A stretch of DNA of 58,618 nucleotides from Chromera velia (lineage: Eukaryota; Sar; Chromeraceae), in the NCBI GenBank assembly GCA_018398765.1, contig JAHBMJ010000052.1, positions 1-58,618 on the forward strand. The letters are read 5' to 3'. The notes under the pieces are model-generated. The model was given only the letters and a program-made list of their open reading frames with translations, was not told where the DNA came from and did not search any database. The translations under genes were made by a program, and so were the position numbers. This document shows, piece by piece, positions 1 to 11,108 of this stretch (position 1 is its first letter; every line of letters begins with the position of its first letter).

Positions 1-299
1 ATGCTTCCTGAACAAGCAAGGGAAAACTCGTCGACCAGCAAGAAAGACCAGGGACGGGGTGGGTGTGGTGCCGCAGAGTGAGAAGGGGTAGCCGCCCCCT
101 CTCCGCCCAGAACGGATTCGCATGCTGTCTGGACAAGTAAAGGCAGGCAGCGTTAAAGCATCGTACTGCTGCTGTACGAAAATCAACGGAAACAAAAGAG
201 AACGGAAGGGGGGAGGGGGGGTAGGCAGACAGGAAGAATATCAGCCAGGCCAGGCAGACAGGATGATGGAAGTAGACAGACAGTGACGTCTCCTCGCTC
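1..299. repeat. Left arm of a 299-bp inverted repeat
   Basis: Bases 1-299 are the reverse complement of 2702-3000. The outermost 60 bases are identical and I count about five mismatches over the first 180. Similarity stops at 300/2701, while the outer end is cut by the window edge, so the arm may be longer. The right arm lies inside an intron of the OTU protease gene, so this arm may belong to an inverted second copy of that gene lying off the left edge. Confidence 0.95.
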
Positions 300-952
300 A
301 AAACCTTCGAACCCTCGCCGGTCATATGAGCTGTGTGTCTCAGTGCGGCCGGCCGGAGTTTGGGGCCATCCCTTCCCTCTTAGGCATAAAAGTAAAAAGC
401 AAACACAAACGACTTCAGCATAGAGGCCCCATTGATCTTTCCTTCCTTCCTTCCAATCTTCTTTCTGGAAACCTTGTCGGTCCCAATTAACAAATGAACT
501 TTAATGAATTCGTTAGCCTCGTAGCATCTTAACTTGAAATGAACTCGGAATTTAATTTTTGTTGAAGCCGGCCCTCCGTTGCGTACGACTTAGATAATGA
601 AATTGTATAAATGTGATATGCAGAAAAAAAAAAATTTCATGCATATTTTCTCCATTTTTTTTTTCTTTTTTTTCTCGCTCCGGGCCCAGTTTTCGTCCTG
701 AAAACCTCCAGAGGTGATGCGAGTTTCAATGGTTGTCCCATTGAACACTGTGAGAAAGTGATCGTTGTTATTTTCACTTACTTTCAACTTCGAGATCCTT
801 CACCTTCAGTAGCCTTCAGTACACTACCAATTATCTGACGTCCGCCTGGCACCATAAATTCATGTACATTACTCCATATCATGCATACATACATGCAATA
901 ACACATTCCATCATGACACATGTATTTCTTGCCTTGGACTTTAAAACCATTT

Positions 953-991
<39 letters not shown>

Positions 992-1134
992 TACACATAC
1001 ACACACACATACACAAATGTATCCAAACATATATATATATATATATATATATACTTGGTAAGTTGATTGGGGGCTTCGTTCAATGCATCAAATCGATTGA
1101 TCGTGCTGTACCCCGAGCAGTGTAGAATGAGTGC
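300..1134. other. Non-coding stretch with (TA)n tracts
   Basis: No credible gene is visible. The stretch holds A- and T-runs near 620-680 and two (TA)n microsatellites at about 955-985 and 1029-1053, separated by an ACACAT-rich segment. Short open frames over the (TA)n tracts are repeat translations. Confidence 0.7.
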
Positions 1135-1890
1135 TTGGCTGGCTTGTGTGAACCCTTTGTTAAGACAGTGAAATGGCTGGCTGTTCCTTTGGACTGCTCC
1201 TTTTTATGGCCTCCTTTGCCAAGCTCAGTGGGGGACAACTTTAAAAGAAAAGGCAAAGGCAGAAGGAAAAGGGTGGTAAAAAAGATTGTGGAGGGTGTTT
1301 GGCTGTCCGATTGGTTAAAAGAAGACAATAGAAGCGTTAGGGACAGAGACGGAATTTTCCCCCACCTTGCGAATCTCTCTCCTTTCCAATATGAGAACCC
1401 AACCAGACAGCGTTTGGCCATACATCTTCTGAATGAAAGGAAATGGCGATCGAAAAGCGAAATGATACAGTGCAGTGTTGAACCTCTCCCTAAGAGTCTG
1501 TTGCAGTCCTCCGCAAACTTTTATACACTTTTCAGGGCTCTCATGAGGGGGGACATCGATAGAACTCAACCAGAACGACTGTCTAACAGATGTTTGTCCC
1601 CCTCGCGTATGATTAAGGAAGAGGTTCATATTCTGATGGAATGTAAAGACTCTGAAAGGGAGCGGAGCAGGCTGAAAGAACTGTACAAAATTGTAAAACA
1701 GAGAGCGCCTATTGACATAAGAATAAAAATCGCACAAAGTGTTACGGGTGCAACAGGGAGAGGCACTTCAGATAATAAGAAGAAAATGAAGGAGATGGTG
1801 TTACTATTATGTACGATCCTGCCTAGAAGCGGCTCTAAAGCGCTAGCCAACTGTCTGAAAAAGGTTTATTATGTCGATCAGGTAAGCTGA
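1135..1890 (+). pseudogene. Possible C-terminal fragment of a non-LTR retrotransposon polyprotein
   Basis: An uninterrupted frame of 251 codons ends in TGA. Its second half has the flavour of the tail found after the reverse transcriptase of LINE-type elements: a Cys, then a Glu-rich stretch, then a His and Cys (RC...EEVHILMECK), followed by basic helices that could be amphipathic. The first 70 residues look non-coding. No reverse-transcriptase catalytic motif is present, so if this is element-derived it is only the 3' part. The neighbouring inverted repeat and (TA)n tracts suit a rearranged region. It may equally be a lineage-specific gene or a chance frame. Confidence 0.3.
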
Positions 1891-2395
1891 GTAGAGTCGT
1901 TTCGATTGGCATGCAGGCTTCCTCCCACCCTTCCCCCCCCCCCATGAATGTGTGCTCTGGGTTGTCCTCAAAGCCTTGTTAGTGGCTTGGGATTTAGCAT
2001 TACTGAATCTAGGATTTAACCCTGAATCGTCATTATCATCATCATATAACAAAATTTTTGTGTTTAAATTAATGGTATTGTCTGTATGATTCAGTTTGTG
2101 CGAACGGTTTGGAACGGTCAAAGAATATGCGCGTTGCCTTCTTCTAACACTTCTATGACTTTGAGAGGATTCAGAGGAACCTCTGCCTATCCCCCCACAA
2201 AGCCCTTATTGCCCGCTGGCATAGTCATCTTCTTTCAAGTTCTCCGAATCTTCTCAAAGTCGGAGATGTCTGCAACTCGAAAAATATTTTTAAAACGACT
2301 CACATTATATTGTCTTCAACCATCAGACCAAATATTGCTGTTTCGCCATTGCCCTCAAATAGAGGGGCGCGAAGACACTTGGTCATCCAATCTTT
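1891..2395. other. No feature recognised
   Basis: The stretch has a C-run near 1935-1943 and no supported exon. Upstream exons of the OTU gene may lie here, but I could not fix a splice junction. Confidence 0.5.
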
Positions 2396-3451
2396 ATGTT
2401 TTGGATCACGATTACCGGGGAGGATGGGTTGATTACCGAGGAGGAGCTCAACGCTCCCAAGTGGATCGACTATGTCCTCCAACCGCAAAATGCGGAAGAA
2501 AGGGACTCTCCTTTCAAAACCCTCCCCCTTGACACGCCCTATATTGAAGTGCTGGGTGATGGCAAGTGCCTTTACAGCTGCTTTGCGAACAGACTGGGAG
2601 GGACGTTGGACTCTGTTCTCCGCAGTATCACAGATTTCATTCGCACATTCGATGAGAAAGGCACGTTGGTCTTCGGAACGCCGGTTAGGGGAGAAGAGAG
2701 AGAGCGAGGAGACGTCACTGTCTGTCTACTTCCATCATCCTGTCTGCCTGGCCTGGCTGATATTCTTCCTGTCTGCCTACCCCCCCTCCCCCCTTCCGTT
2801 CTCTTTTGTTTCCGTTGATTTTCGAACAGCAGCAGTACGATGCTTTAACGCTGCCTGCCTTTACTTGTCCAGACAGCATGCAAACCCGTTTTGGGCAGAG
2901 AGGGGGCGGCTACCCCTTCTCACTCTGCGGCACCACACCCACCCCGTCCCTGGTCTTTCTTGCTGGTCGACGAGTTTTCCCTTGCTTGTTCAGGAAGCAT
3001 GCAAACCTGACCATAGTCGGGCGAGGGATGAGCCCTTGCATTGCTGCAGGGGGTCATAAACCGCTCCCTCTCTGCACTCGTCGTCTATGTGTCCGTTCCC
3101 ATCTCTCTGCTTTCTTTTTCTTCCTATCTTTTAGTGTTCCTCTCTCTTTAATTCTTACTCTTGGTGTGACAATCCCTTTCTCTCACTCTTTCTCTGTCTG
3201 TCTCTCTCTCTCGTTCCCTCAAACTCTTGCTTTCTTTGTCTCCATGCGTACGTCTGAGTCAGTATCTTCCACTCGCTCTTTGGGGCTAGGGAGGTGCTCT
3301 TGTCGATATGCAGTCCCAAATTTCATTCATTGATGGCCAGCCGGTTAAATCCGTATCCCAGGCATACCTCGAGCAAGAGATGCTCTTTGGCGTTGAACCT
3401 GGGCGTCTCTCTGCCGGCGGAGAGTACGGACTTTTTGCTGGTTTGCCCCAA
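2396..3451 (+). CDS. OTU-domain cysteine protease (deubiquitinase-like), incomplete
   Basis: Two exons are supported: about 2396-2683 and 3314-3451, joined in phase 0 across a 630-base intron (donor GTTAGG, acceptor TGCAG). Exon 1 carries the OTU nucleophile region, GDGKCLYSCFANRLGG, with the Asp-Gly-x-Cys signature of the family. Exon 2 carries the downstream part, an INGQP-like loop then YLEQEM and AGGEYGLFAGLPQ, which matches the W/A-GG-E-x-x-x-x-A segment before the second half of the fold. OTU proteases remove ubiquitin or ubiquitin-like proteins. The C-terminal segment with the catalytic His was not found before the convergent kinase-like gene at 3664, so the gene is either truncated or has exons I cannot see. 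The true start is unknown: the frame is open a little upstream of the ATG at 2396. The intron holds one arm of the inverted repeat. Confidence 0.65.
2702..3000. repeat. Right arm of the 299-bp inverted repeat (intronic)
   Basis: This is the reverse complement of 1-299 at roughly 97-98% identity over the part compared. It begins 18 bases after the donor of the OTU-gene intron (2684-3313). The spacer between the arms is about 2.4 kb. Confidence 0.95.
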
Positions 3452-3663
3452 GTTCTGTGGACTGCCTTCTCTCTTTCTCCCCCTTTTGCCTCATGCTCTC
3501 TTCCTATCGCTTCCTCCTCTGTTTTGCCTCCTGCATGCACGAAGAAATGTGCCTCATACGGGAGCGTGTTTCCTTCATGTCCCGAAGAGCCTCTATCTTC
3601 TTCCTCTTGGCGAGGAACTCTAGAGATCTCTGGCTGTCCCTCTCCTCTCTCATCCGCCGTCTA

Positions 3664-6600
3664 TTATCTTTCTGCCTTCTCACCTCCTCCACATGCCTGG
3701 ACCGGGAAACTCGAAGGGGGATAGAACGGAGAGGATTCAGTTGACGGTTCCCCTGATAATTTTGGGTCTAGAGGGCCCAGATGTTCCTCTCTGTCCGTCT
3801 CTTTTCCTCCCCCCTCTCCCTTACTGGAACGTCTCTCTGACCTTTCGCTCGAAGAATGCTCGTCCCACTCCCTGTCTCCCTCGCTTTGCTCGCTTGCTAA
3901 TCCCTCTGACCTACTGTCTGGAGGAAGTCCCCCCACCCCCTCCAGCTCGCTTCTCTCACCCTGAGCGTCTGGCAGGCCCCCCTCAGAATCGCTCTGCAAT
4001 TGCTCGAAAAAGTTACCGAGACCGTCTAGCAAAGAAAGCGGTATCTGTGGGGCAAGACAGCCATACTCACACTGCGCAGCTGCTTCCCAAGACAGTCTGG
4101 GCAGTTGCTGGGCGCATGTGACAATGGAGAGGGCTCTAACGTACATCTTTCTGTGTGCATAGAGAAGGTGACTGACGGAGGAATTCAGAGAGGCGAGAAT
4201 TTCTCTCTCTGTGAGACGAAATCTCTGTTTAGGGGAGACGTCTACGACTCCATTCGATCCGACCTTACTTGCTTCCCCCCTCCCCCCATGAACCTGAAGG
4301 CCCAATGAGTTCGCCCAATCTGTCACGTGATGCGCAAAAAGAGGAAGCACACAGAGAACAGAAGCCCGCATGCCGGTACCCACATTTGTAGGACACGAAG
4401 TGAGAAATCCAAACTCTCTGTCCCATGCAAACACTTTGTTATCCTCTGCAGTCAGCCAATCTGATTCAGCCAGCTTGACACAGAGGCAAGCCTCGAGCTG
4501 ATCTAACAGGGACGAGAGACGACAGAAGAGGGCGGAGAAATCGTCAGAGTCTGAGATTATCTGAACTCTTAAATGGTCCTCTTCCCCTACCCACACCCGT
4601 ACGTTTTTGTCCATCAAAACAAACCCCCCTCTCCCTGCAGGCCAGTGTTCGTTGATGCCAGCTGAAGCAAAATAGTTCGAGGGGGGGGGAAACAGGACTC
4701 TCTCTTACACCAGAAATTCGACATCCTCTTCAGTCCTGCCCTCAAACTCAAAAAACGCACCGCCGCACTCGATTTCGAGCAACGCCGATCGAACGACAGC
4801 AAGCAGCTCCCTGCGGTCTTCTAATGACCTTCGGGAGGGGAGAGGGAAGGGCTTCATATTTTGAGCGACGCGGATTTTCAGGGACACTCTTTGTCCCTAC
4901 TGCTGAAAGGAGGGGAGACCGGGAGGCAGAGGCATGAAATCCTTTGCGGGCTGCACCGTCACAGGAGACACCCGTTGACAGTGGTGAATGAGGGGGCCCA
5001 GACTCTCCCTGTATCTGTCTATGTCTAAGGCGTCCCCAAGCATACAGCCCCCCCCACCCCTAAATATCACCATCTCCCAGCAGTGCAGATACTCTTTCGC
5101 AGACTGCGAATCAGATTGCTCCCAGAACACAGAGGGAAGGAAAAAAGAAGCCAACCAAGACGGTCGATTCTCCCCCCTGTGCTCTAGCTGCGCAGTCTGG
5201 ATGTCCCTCAACTTTTCTAAGAGGGACCTGAAAGAGGGAAAGACTTCTGGATTCCGCACCTGGGTGTCCCATTCGGCCAGCAGACCGTCATATTCATCCC
5301 CCCAGTCCTCTTGGAAAGTCCACAGCTGAAGAGAGACGCGTTTGACAGCGGCCTTGCACGCCTCACTTGCAGTTCTGTTTGGTGCAGCAGGTGGGGCTAA
5401 CTCAAAAGCTGCTGCAAGGGGCTGCAAATAGGGAAGACCGGGAGGGGGAGTACCTCCATTTGAAAGTGAGTTGTTCGAGTCGGATCGGGAAAGGGGAGGA
5501 GATGCTCTGTGGAACTCCTCAGTGACTGTCCGGAAGGGCGGAGGCAAAGGCTGGGCTGCCAGTCGCGGGAGCGGGAGGGGGAAGATCATTTCTAAATCCT
5601 CTTTCGAGACGGAGACAGACAGAGGTGTAGGAGGGATCTGATTTTTAACGTTCCCCGGCGAGGAGGCAGTCCGGTGGGGGGTGGAAGGAGGACTGCCAGA
5701 CTGAGAGAGCCGTCTCTCATTGTGTCCATTTTGACTGGCCTCCGAGTGAGGATGGATTGTTGGGATCAAGCGGAATTTTCGAGGAAAAAGTCGAAAGGAT
5801 TCAATTTGAAGTGACACAGTGTGGAGGCATGCAAGCAGCAAGAAAGAGAGGAGAAAAATACATGCGGCTGCCTGAAAAGGACGATCGAGTCGGTGGAATT
5901 CAGTCTTGTGGTCTTTCTCCAAAATTTTCTTCCACTCGCTGGGAGGGGCATCCTGAGGGATTGTGTCTCTCATTTTTTTCCATGTGTCGGGGAAAATGAG
6001 GAACTGTGGGTCCTCTAAGCAGATGTGGCAAACTGATTTTTCCGTCTGCTTTCGCGAGGACGTCAGCCAATACGACGGGTCAGACTCCCCAGGGTCTCTC
6101 CAGACGTCGCACAGGGTTCCTACGGGCTCAAGCGTGGCTGGCTGCTGTAACGGGGGGACTACTCTCAGAGGCCTTCCGTGCGCTTTCAGAGAGGGACAGC
6201 GATTCTCCGACAAAATTGTGTCAGCGTCTTCATGAGAAGCACTCAGGGGCGGGGGGAAGGAGACGGTGTCACTCTCTCCAACTGAATCACTCTGTGGGAG
6301 AGTGGTCGTGGGGGCGCCAGGTGATAGGGGGGGAAAGAGGATAGGAGCTGGGGTGGTGGTGGTAAGTTCAGTTATAGGAGTGAAAGTGGCTATTTGGGGT
6401 AGGGGGGGTGTGATAGACGGAGCTTCGTTGGGTTTGGGTGTTGAGACTCCCTGCTCGCCCTGCATTCTCTCATACTCCTTGTGGTATACGGCAGCTACAG
6501 TCTCCCCCCCCTCTCTCCAGTGCACGTGGTGGTTGAATGCATCCAGAATGCGCTCGGCGTACAGAGCACAGAAGTCGGCCTGCACTGTTTTTGTGCAGAC

Positions 6601-7094
6601 CTCTATGACTGATGTCTGGAGTTTGTCGGGGAGGAGAGCGCCTGTGAGGACTTTTCTCAGGACTGTCTTTACATACTGCTGACAGGAACATTCGAAGTGG
6701 AACGGATTTAGGGACTCTGAACCCTTTCCGTTAGTGAGAATGGAATCACAGAACTGGCCTGAGACCTCTCCTACGGCTGCATCGGGAGACGCCCCTGCTG
6801 TATGAGAGGCTGCTGCTCCGGACGTCGTGGTGGGGTTCCTCAGACTTGCCCCCTGCAGAGGTGCTAGAGGAAGAGAAGAAAGGGCGGGAGGGGGGAAGGA
6901 GACAGTGTCAGTCTCTTCAACAGAATCTTTGGGCGGCAGCAGAGGTACGATCACAACGGTCTCGCCAGAGGATGCACTGGCGTAACGTCGAGAGAGCTCA
7001 GGGTCGCCGGGCCTGTTTCTCCACCAGAATGCTTCGCGCTGGCAAGAGGCAGCAGACAGGCCGCGAAGGCGAAGGCGAAGGCCAACAGCCGCAT
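3664..7094 (-). CDS. Signal-peptide / single-span membrane protein with a phosphagen (arginine) kinase-like domain; two in-frame stops
   Basis: Reading 7094 to 3664: a likely first exon starts MRLLAFAFAFAACLLPLASA, a textbook signal peptide, and can splice to a frame starting at 6852 (acceptor CTGCAG). That frame holds a Cys-containing ectodomain with a duplicated DSVxExDTVSFPPP motif, a hydrophobic span at about 5808-5880, a Pro/Ser-rich linker, then a phosphagen kinase fold from about 5060. Kinase hallmarks seen are GCMLGD, the AG-INEHWPAGRGG segment, VGEEDHLRV, SCPTNVGTGMRASV (family signature with the reactive Cys) and GVVDVS. Arginine kinase is the closest match from memory. Two nucleotide-binding Arg positions are changed (R124-like to K, R309-like to H), so activity is doubtful. 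TAG at 4897-4899 and TAA at 4705-4707 interrupt the frame, yet homology continues in register on both sides. The frame ends at tandem TAA-TAG. It may be a pseudogene, a readthrough product or contain errors. The exon 1 junction is inferred. Confidence 0.7.
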
Positions 7095-7239
7095 CGAGAA
7101 GCAACCAAAGCCTCCCCTGGTGTACCTGCATGGGCCAAACAGAATGAACAATTTTTTCGGGATCAATAAGTGTACTGTGATTCCCGAATTGAGTATGCTT
7201 ACTCGCAAAAGGAAAGGACGCACAGACAGACGGGCTGGG

Positions 7240-7343
7240 TCCAAGGGAGGGAGGGAGGGAGGGAGGGAGGGAGGAGGGAGGGAGGGAGGGTGAGAGAGAC
7301 AGACAGACTATATGTTTCTTCTTCTCCCTCCTTTTCTTCATGA

Positions 7344-7383
<40 letters not shown>

Positions 7384-7635
7384 TATATGTTTCTTCTTCT
7401 CCCTCCTTTTCTTCATGAAGACAGACAGACAGACAGACAGACAGACTATATGTTTCTTCTTCCTCTCCCCCCTTTTCTTCATGAACACAACAGACAAAAA
7501 GAAAGAAAGAACAAAGACAAAAGAACAAGCTGCGCACAGACAGACTATATGTTTCTTCTTCTCCCGTCTTTTCTTCATGAACAGACAGACAGACAGACAG
7601 ACAGACAGACTATATGTTTCTTCTTACAGACAGAC

Positions 7636-7671
<36 letters not shown>

Positions 7672-9060
7672 TATGTGGTTTCTTCTTCTTCTCCCTCCTT
7701 TTCTTCATGAACACAACAGACAAAAAGAAAGAAAGAATAAAGACAAAAGAACAGCACCAACAATCAAACAGCGTGGGCAGGGGGCCCGAAAGGTGAGAGT
7801 TAAGCGCCCCTTGCCTCTCCACCTCCCGACAGACTTTCACGTGATCACTGGTTTCACACGCTACTCCTCTGCTGCTTCCACTCGAGACAAGAAAAGAAGA
7901 CAAGACGAAAAACCAACAAATGAAAAAAGAAAAAAAGAAAAAAAAAAAAAGAAAACTGCACGTGGGGACCGGCACCGTCATGGTCAGACAGGCTATATGT
8001 TTCTTCTTCTCCCTTCTTTTCTTCATGGACACAATGGTCAGACAGGCAGGCAGGCAGACAGACAGACAGACAGACAGACAGTTTTCTTTCCCAGTTTCTC
8101 TTTCTTCATCCTCTTCTGTCAGACAGATTATGTATTTCTTCTTCTCCCTGTAAGACAGACAGACAGACGGACGGACAAACAGACTTTATTGTCTTTTCTT
8201 TCCAAAACAGACAGACAGACTGTGTGTGCAGACAGACAGACAGACAGACAGACAGACAGGCTATGTGGTTTGTTTTCCTCGTCTTCTTCATGAGCACAAC
8301 AGATAAAAAGAAAGAAAGCAACAAAGAGAAAAGAACATCACAACAACTCAGACAAAGTGGGAAAGGGGGCCCGAAAGGTGAGAGTTAAGCGCCCCTTGCC
8401 TCTCCATCTCCCGACAAAGCGCCCCTTGCCTCTCCATCTCCCGACAGACTTTTGCGTGATCACTGGGATCACACATTAATCCTCTGTTGCTTCCACTCAA
8501 GACAAAACAAAGAGAAAAAAGGAAGAGAACAAAAGAAAAACGAAAAACGAGAAAAAAAAAGCGTACTGAACTTTAAAAAAGTACATACAGGAGACCGGGG
8601 TGGGGGCGGGAACTGGGACGGGTTCAGCAAGGGCTGTTGCACTGGAACTGGAGCTATTCTCATCTGTTCTGTGTAATCTTCTTGACAGACGGACGGACTG
8701 TATGGTTTCTTTCTCTCCTCTTCTTCATGAACAGACAGACATACAGACTATGTGTTTCTTCTTCTCCCTTCTTTTCTTTCTGTACATAACAGATAGACAG
8801 ACAGGCAGACTATATGTTTCTTTAGACAGACAGAATATATGTTTCTTCTTCTCCCTCCTTTTCTTCATGAACACCACAGACAGACAGGCAGACAGACAGA
8901 CAGACAGACAGGCTATGTGGTTGCTTTCCCTCCACACAGGCTACATCGTCCTTTCTTTCCAGACAGACAGACAGACAGACAGACGGACGGACGGACGGAC
9001 GGACGGACGGACAGAGACAGACAGTGCGGTTATTTCTCTTCCCTCTTTCTCTTCATGCAA
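7240..9060. repeat. (ACAG)n compound minisatellite
   Basis: Runs of ACAG/GACA tetranucleotides alternate with a repeated spacer reading TATATGTTTCTTCTTCTCCC then TCCTTTTCTTCATGAA. A (GGGA)n tract precedes it at 7245-7290 and a (GGAC)n run occurs near 8980-9010. Several long open frames cross this region on both strands because the tetramer has no stop in some frames; they are not genes. On the - strand side it separates the kinase-like gene from the coiled-coil gene. Confidence 0.95.
7701..7895. repeat. Direct duplication, copy 1 (copy 2 at about 8284-8510)
   Basis: Both copies run from TTCTTCATGA, through a AAAAAGAAAGAAAG stretch, GGGGGCCCGAAAGGTGAGAG and GCGCCCCTTGCCTCTCCA, to a CACGTGATCACTGG-like box and CTTCCACTC. 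Copy 2 has an additional internal duplication of the GCGCCCCTTGCC block. The non-ACAG content suggests duplication of a larger unit rather than slippage alone. Confidence 0.9.
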
Positions 9061-9181
9061 ACAACCAAGAGACAGATTGCATCGACAGGTATGCAGGCAG
9101 AGAGACAGACATACCAGAACAGAACAGACTAGGATAGAGGGGTGGAGAGCCGAAAGTACAAGGTCACGGAGAAACGCTTAC

Positions 9182-10307
9182 CGATTCTTCTGCTTGGATA
9201 CACCGGAAGAGAAGCCTGCAGTGCACCCTCCGGCAACTTTTCCCGCCAAGTCATCCGTCCCCGTCTTGGTCTGTACATTAGTGGGCTCGTCTGCAGGGGA
9301 AACAACAAGCAAACATTCTAGTGAAGGTGACAGGTGGAGAAGTTAGGGAAAAAATTCTGAAGGCACGTGGCAGGCGTCTGAATCTTCGGCCTTCTTGAAG
9401 AAAAGGGTGGGAAGACCGGAAGCGGGTTGCCAGTCCACCCATCTAGCCACCAGCTGACTCGAGGGACAAATCGTTTTATTCTTTCCCTTTCCTTTCTCTT
9501 CTGTTTTCTTCTCTTCAAGCACATCACAGAAAAGAATGGAATGCACAGCAAGAAAGAGAGAGAAGAGAACCGACAAGAAAACCGAACGATAGATCAGACA
9601 ATGCCGCAAACGGATGGAGAGATACACACACCGACAGACAAATAAGACAAACTGACATGTACACAGATTGGATGATAAAACGGTGCTGTAAGGGAACGGG
9701 TGGCACAAAAGCCGGTCACGAGACTGAGACACAGATTGAAACAAGGGATACATCTCTCAAACTTACTCTGGTCTCTCAGAGCCTTCTCGCGAGCCGCGGA
9801 GAGCACAGACCGGCGCGTTGATAGAGGAGCAGATTGTTCCGCAATCATGCCCTCGTCGTCCTGCCTCCGCTCTCTACCAACTTCCTGCTCTGTCTCATTC
9901 TTCTGCCCATCCCTCTCCTGCTCCTCAAACTGCTGAATTGAAAGCAGCGACCTTGCCGTGTTCTGCTGCTGTTGACTTCGCAGTTCTGCATTTTCGTTCT
10001 CTGCGCGCATCCGCAGTTCCCTCTCCTCCTGGGCATCTTTCTCCAACTTTTCATACGCAGTGTTTCTTACAGCGAGCTCCCTCCTGGTGGTCGTCAGCTC
10101 CGCATCCAAACCTTTGTTCTCTTCCTCAAGTTCATGGATGTGCTCCTCAGCACTCTGCAGGCATCAAGAACATGGAACAAGCAGCTGAGGTAAAGGGAAA
10201 GGGACTCAAACAACACATCGATACGTCTTTCCTTTGTATACAGCGCTCATTCTGAGTCCTTCTGCCTTCCTTTCCAAAATCTGGGCGATTTCTCGTCTTT
10301 CATTGAG
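9182..10307 (-). CDS. Coiled-coil protein, partial gene model
   Basis: Three exons are joined in compatible phases on the - strand: 10242-10307 (LNERREIAQILERKAEGLRM), 9767-10154 and 9182-9290. Donors are GTATAC, GTAAGT and GTAAGC; acceptors are ACAG, TGCAG and TGCAG. The middle exon is a long heptad-rich Glu/Arg/Gln coiled coil, with LEEENKGLDAEL, ELRMRAENENAELRS, a QQQQ run and then a polar Ser/Arg segment. The last visible exon is Gly/Thr-rich and ends in phase 2, so at least one exon is missing downstream, perhaps beyond the ACAG array. Upstream exons were not found. No enzymatic motif is visible. A structural or scaffold role is only a guess from the coiled coil. Confidence 0.5.
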
Positions 10308-10587
10308 CTGTTTGGTCGGTGCCTCTCATAGCTCGTACAAGGTTCTTCTCGTATTCTTTCGGGACAAAATCAAGGCAGACAAGAAAGCATGCATGCACTC
10401 TTTCGCTTACATACTTGTTGAACCGGTAAAAGGAATGTCAGAAAGAAGCAAAGCCGTAAGTGCACTGGCCGGAAAGGCAAGCCAGGGAGGTTTCCACGGA
10501 AGCCACAATTTCTATATATTTGTCGCTTACCTCGGCCCTTCTTCGGTAGTCCGTCATGATTCAACCGCACAGTCCTTTGCGTTAAAT

Positions 10588-10899
10588 GAGGTCACCTCGA
10601 AGCAGTTCCTTCGTGGGTGTTGCGAAGAGGCTGTTGAAGGAAAGATTGCAAGAAATGTCCTGAAAACAACAAAAACAAGGGCTATGAGATCGCTCAACGT
10701 GATCGAGTCAAGGTGCACTCAAGCCGTGGAACACTGGAAGAAGGAGGTCACCTCCAAGCAGTTCCTTCGTGGGTGTTGCGAAGAGGCTGTTGAAGGAAAG
10801 ATGGCAAGAAATGTCCTGAAAACAACAAAAACAAGGGCTATGAGATCGCTCAACGTGATCGAGTCGAGGTGCACTCAAGCCGTGGAACACTGGAAGAAG
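10588..10899 (+). repeat. Two tandem copies of a 156-bp unit
   Basis: The unit starts GAGGTCACCTC and recurs with a period of exactly 156 bases (10588, 10744), with a partial third start at 10900. The copies differ at only a few bases. Because 156 is 52 codons, a + strand frame (10234-10944) stays open and repeats a 52-residue block (VTSKQFLRGCCEEAVEGK...). Whether that frame is translated is unknown; it lies at the 5' side of the - strand coiled-coil gene. Confidence 0.9.
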
Positions 10900-11108
10900 G
10901 AGCTCACGAATGCTCCGACTCGGGCAATGAATCTTTCTGGATAGAGATGTATTAATATCGATGTATGGCTGCATGCATGGAGTTTGAGCTTTGAATCATG
11001 CAGTACGCGTACGAGATAGCTATAGTACTATATATCAATAGCTGTTGCATTGATTGATTTCTTAATTCGACAATAAAGTTATTTCGCTTTGTTTTTTTTG
11101 CGCTTTGG

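Noticed and set aside
3286-3660. C-terminal extension of the kinase-like frame beyond TAA-TAG
   Set aside because: The frame happens to be open for 125 codons, but the opposite strand here carries the OTU exon 3314-3451 with good homology. Open shadows of this length are common in this window.
4614-4887. A short intron at GTGTAAGAG...TTGCTTCAG removing the TAA in the kinase-like domain
   Set aside because: It looks like an intron (C-run, CAG end), but the junction changes the reading frame and would delete residues that align with the arginine kinase fold.
7199-8324. Long frames rich in VCLSVCLSVCL and DRQTDRQT
   Set aside because: They are translations of the (ACAG)n tetramer in both strands, without independent coding support.
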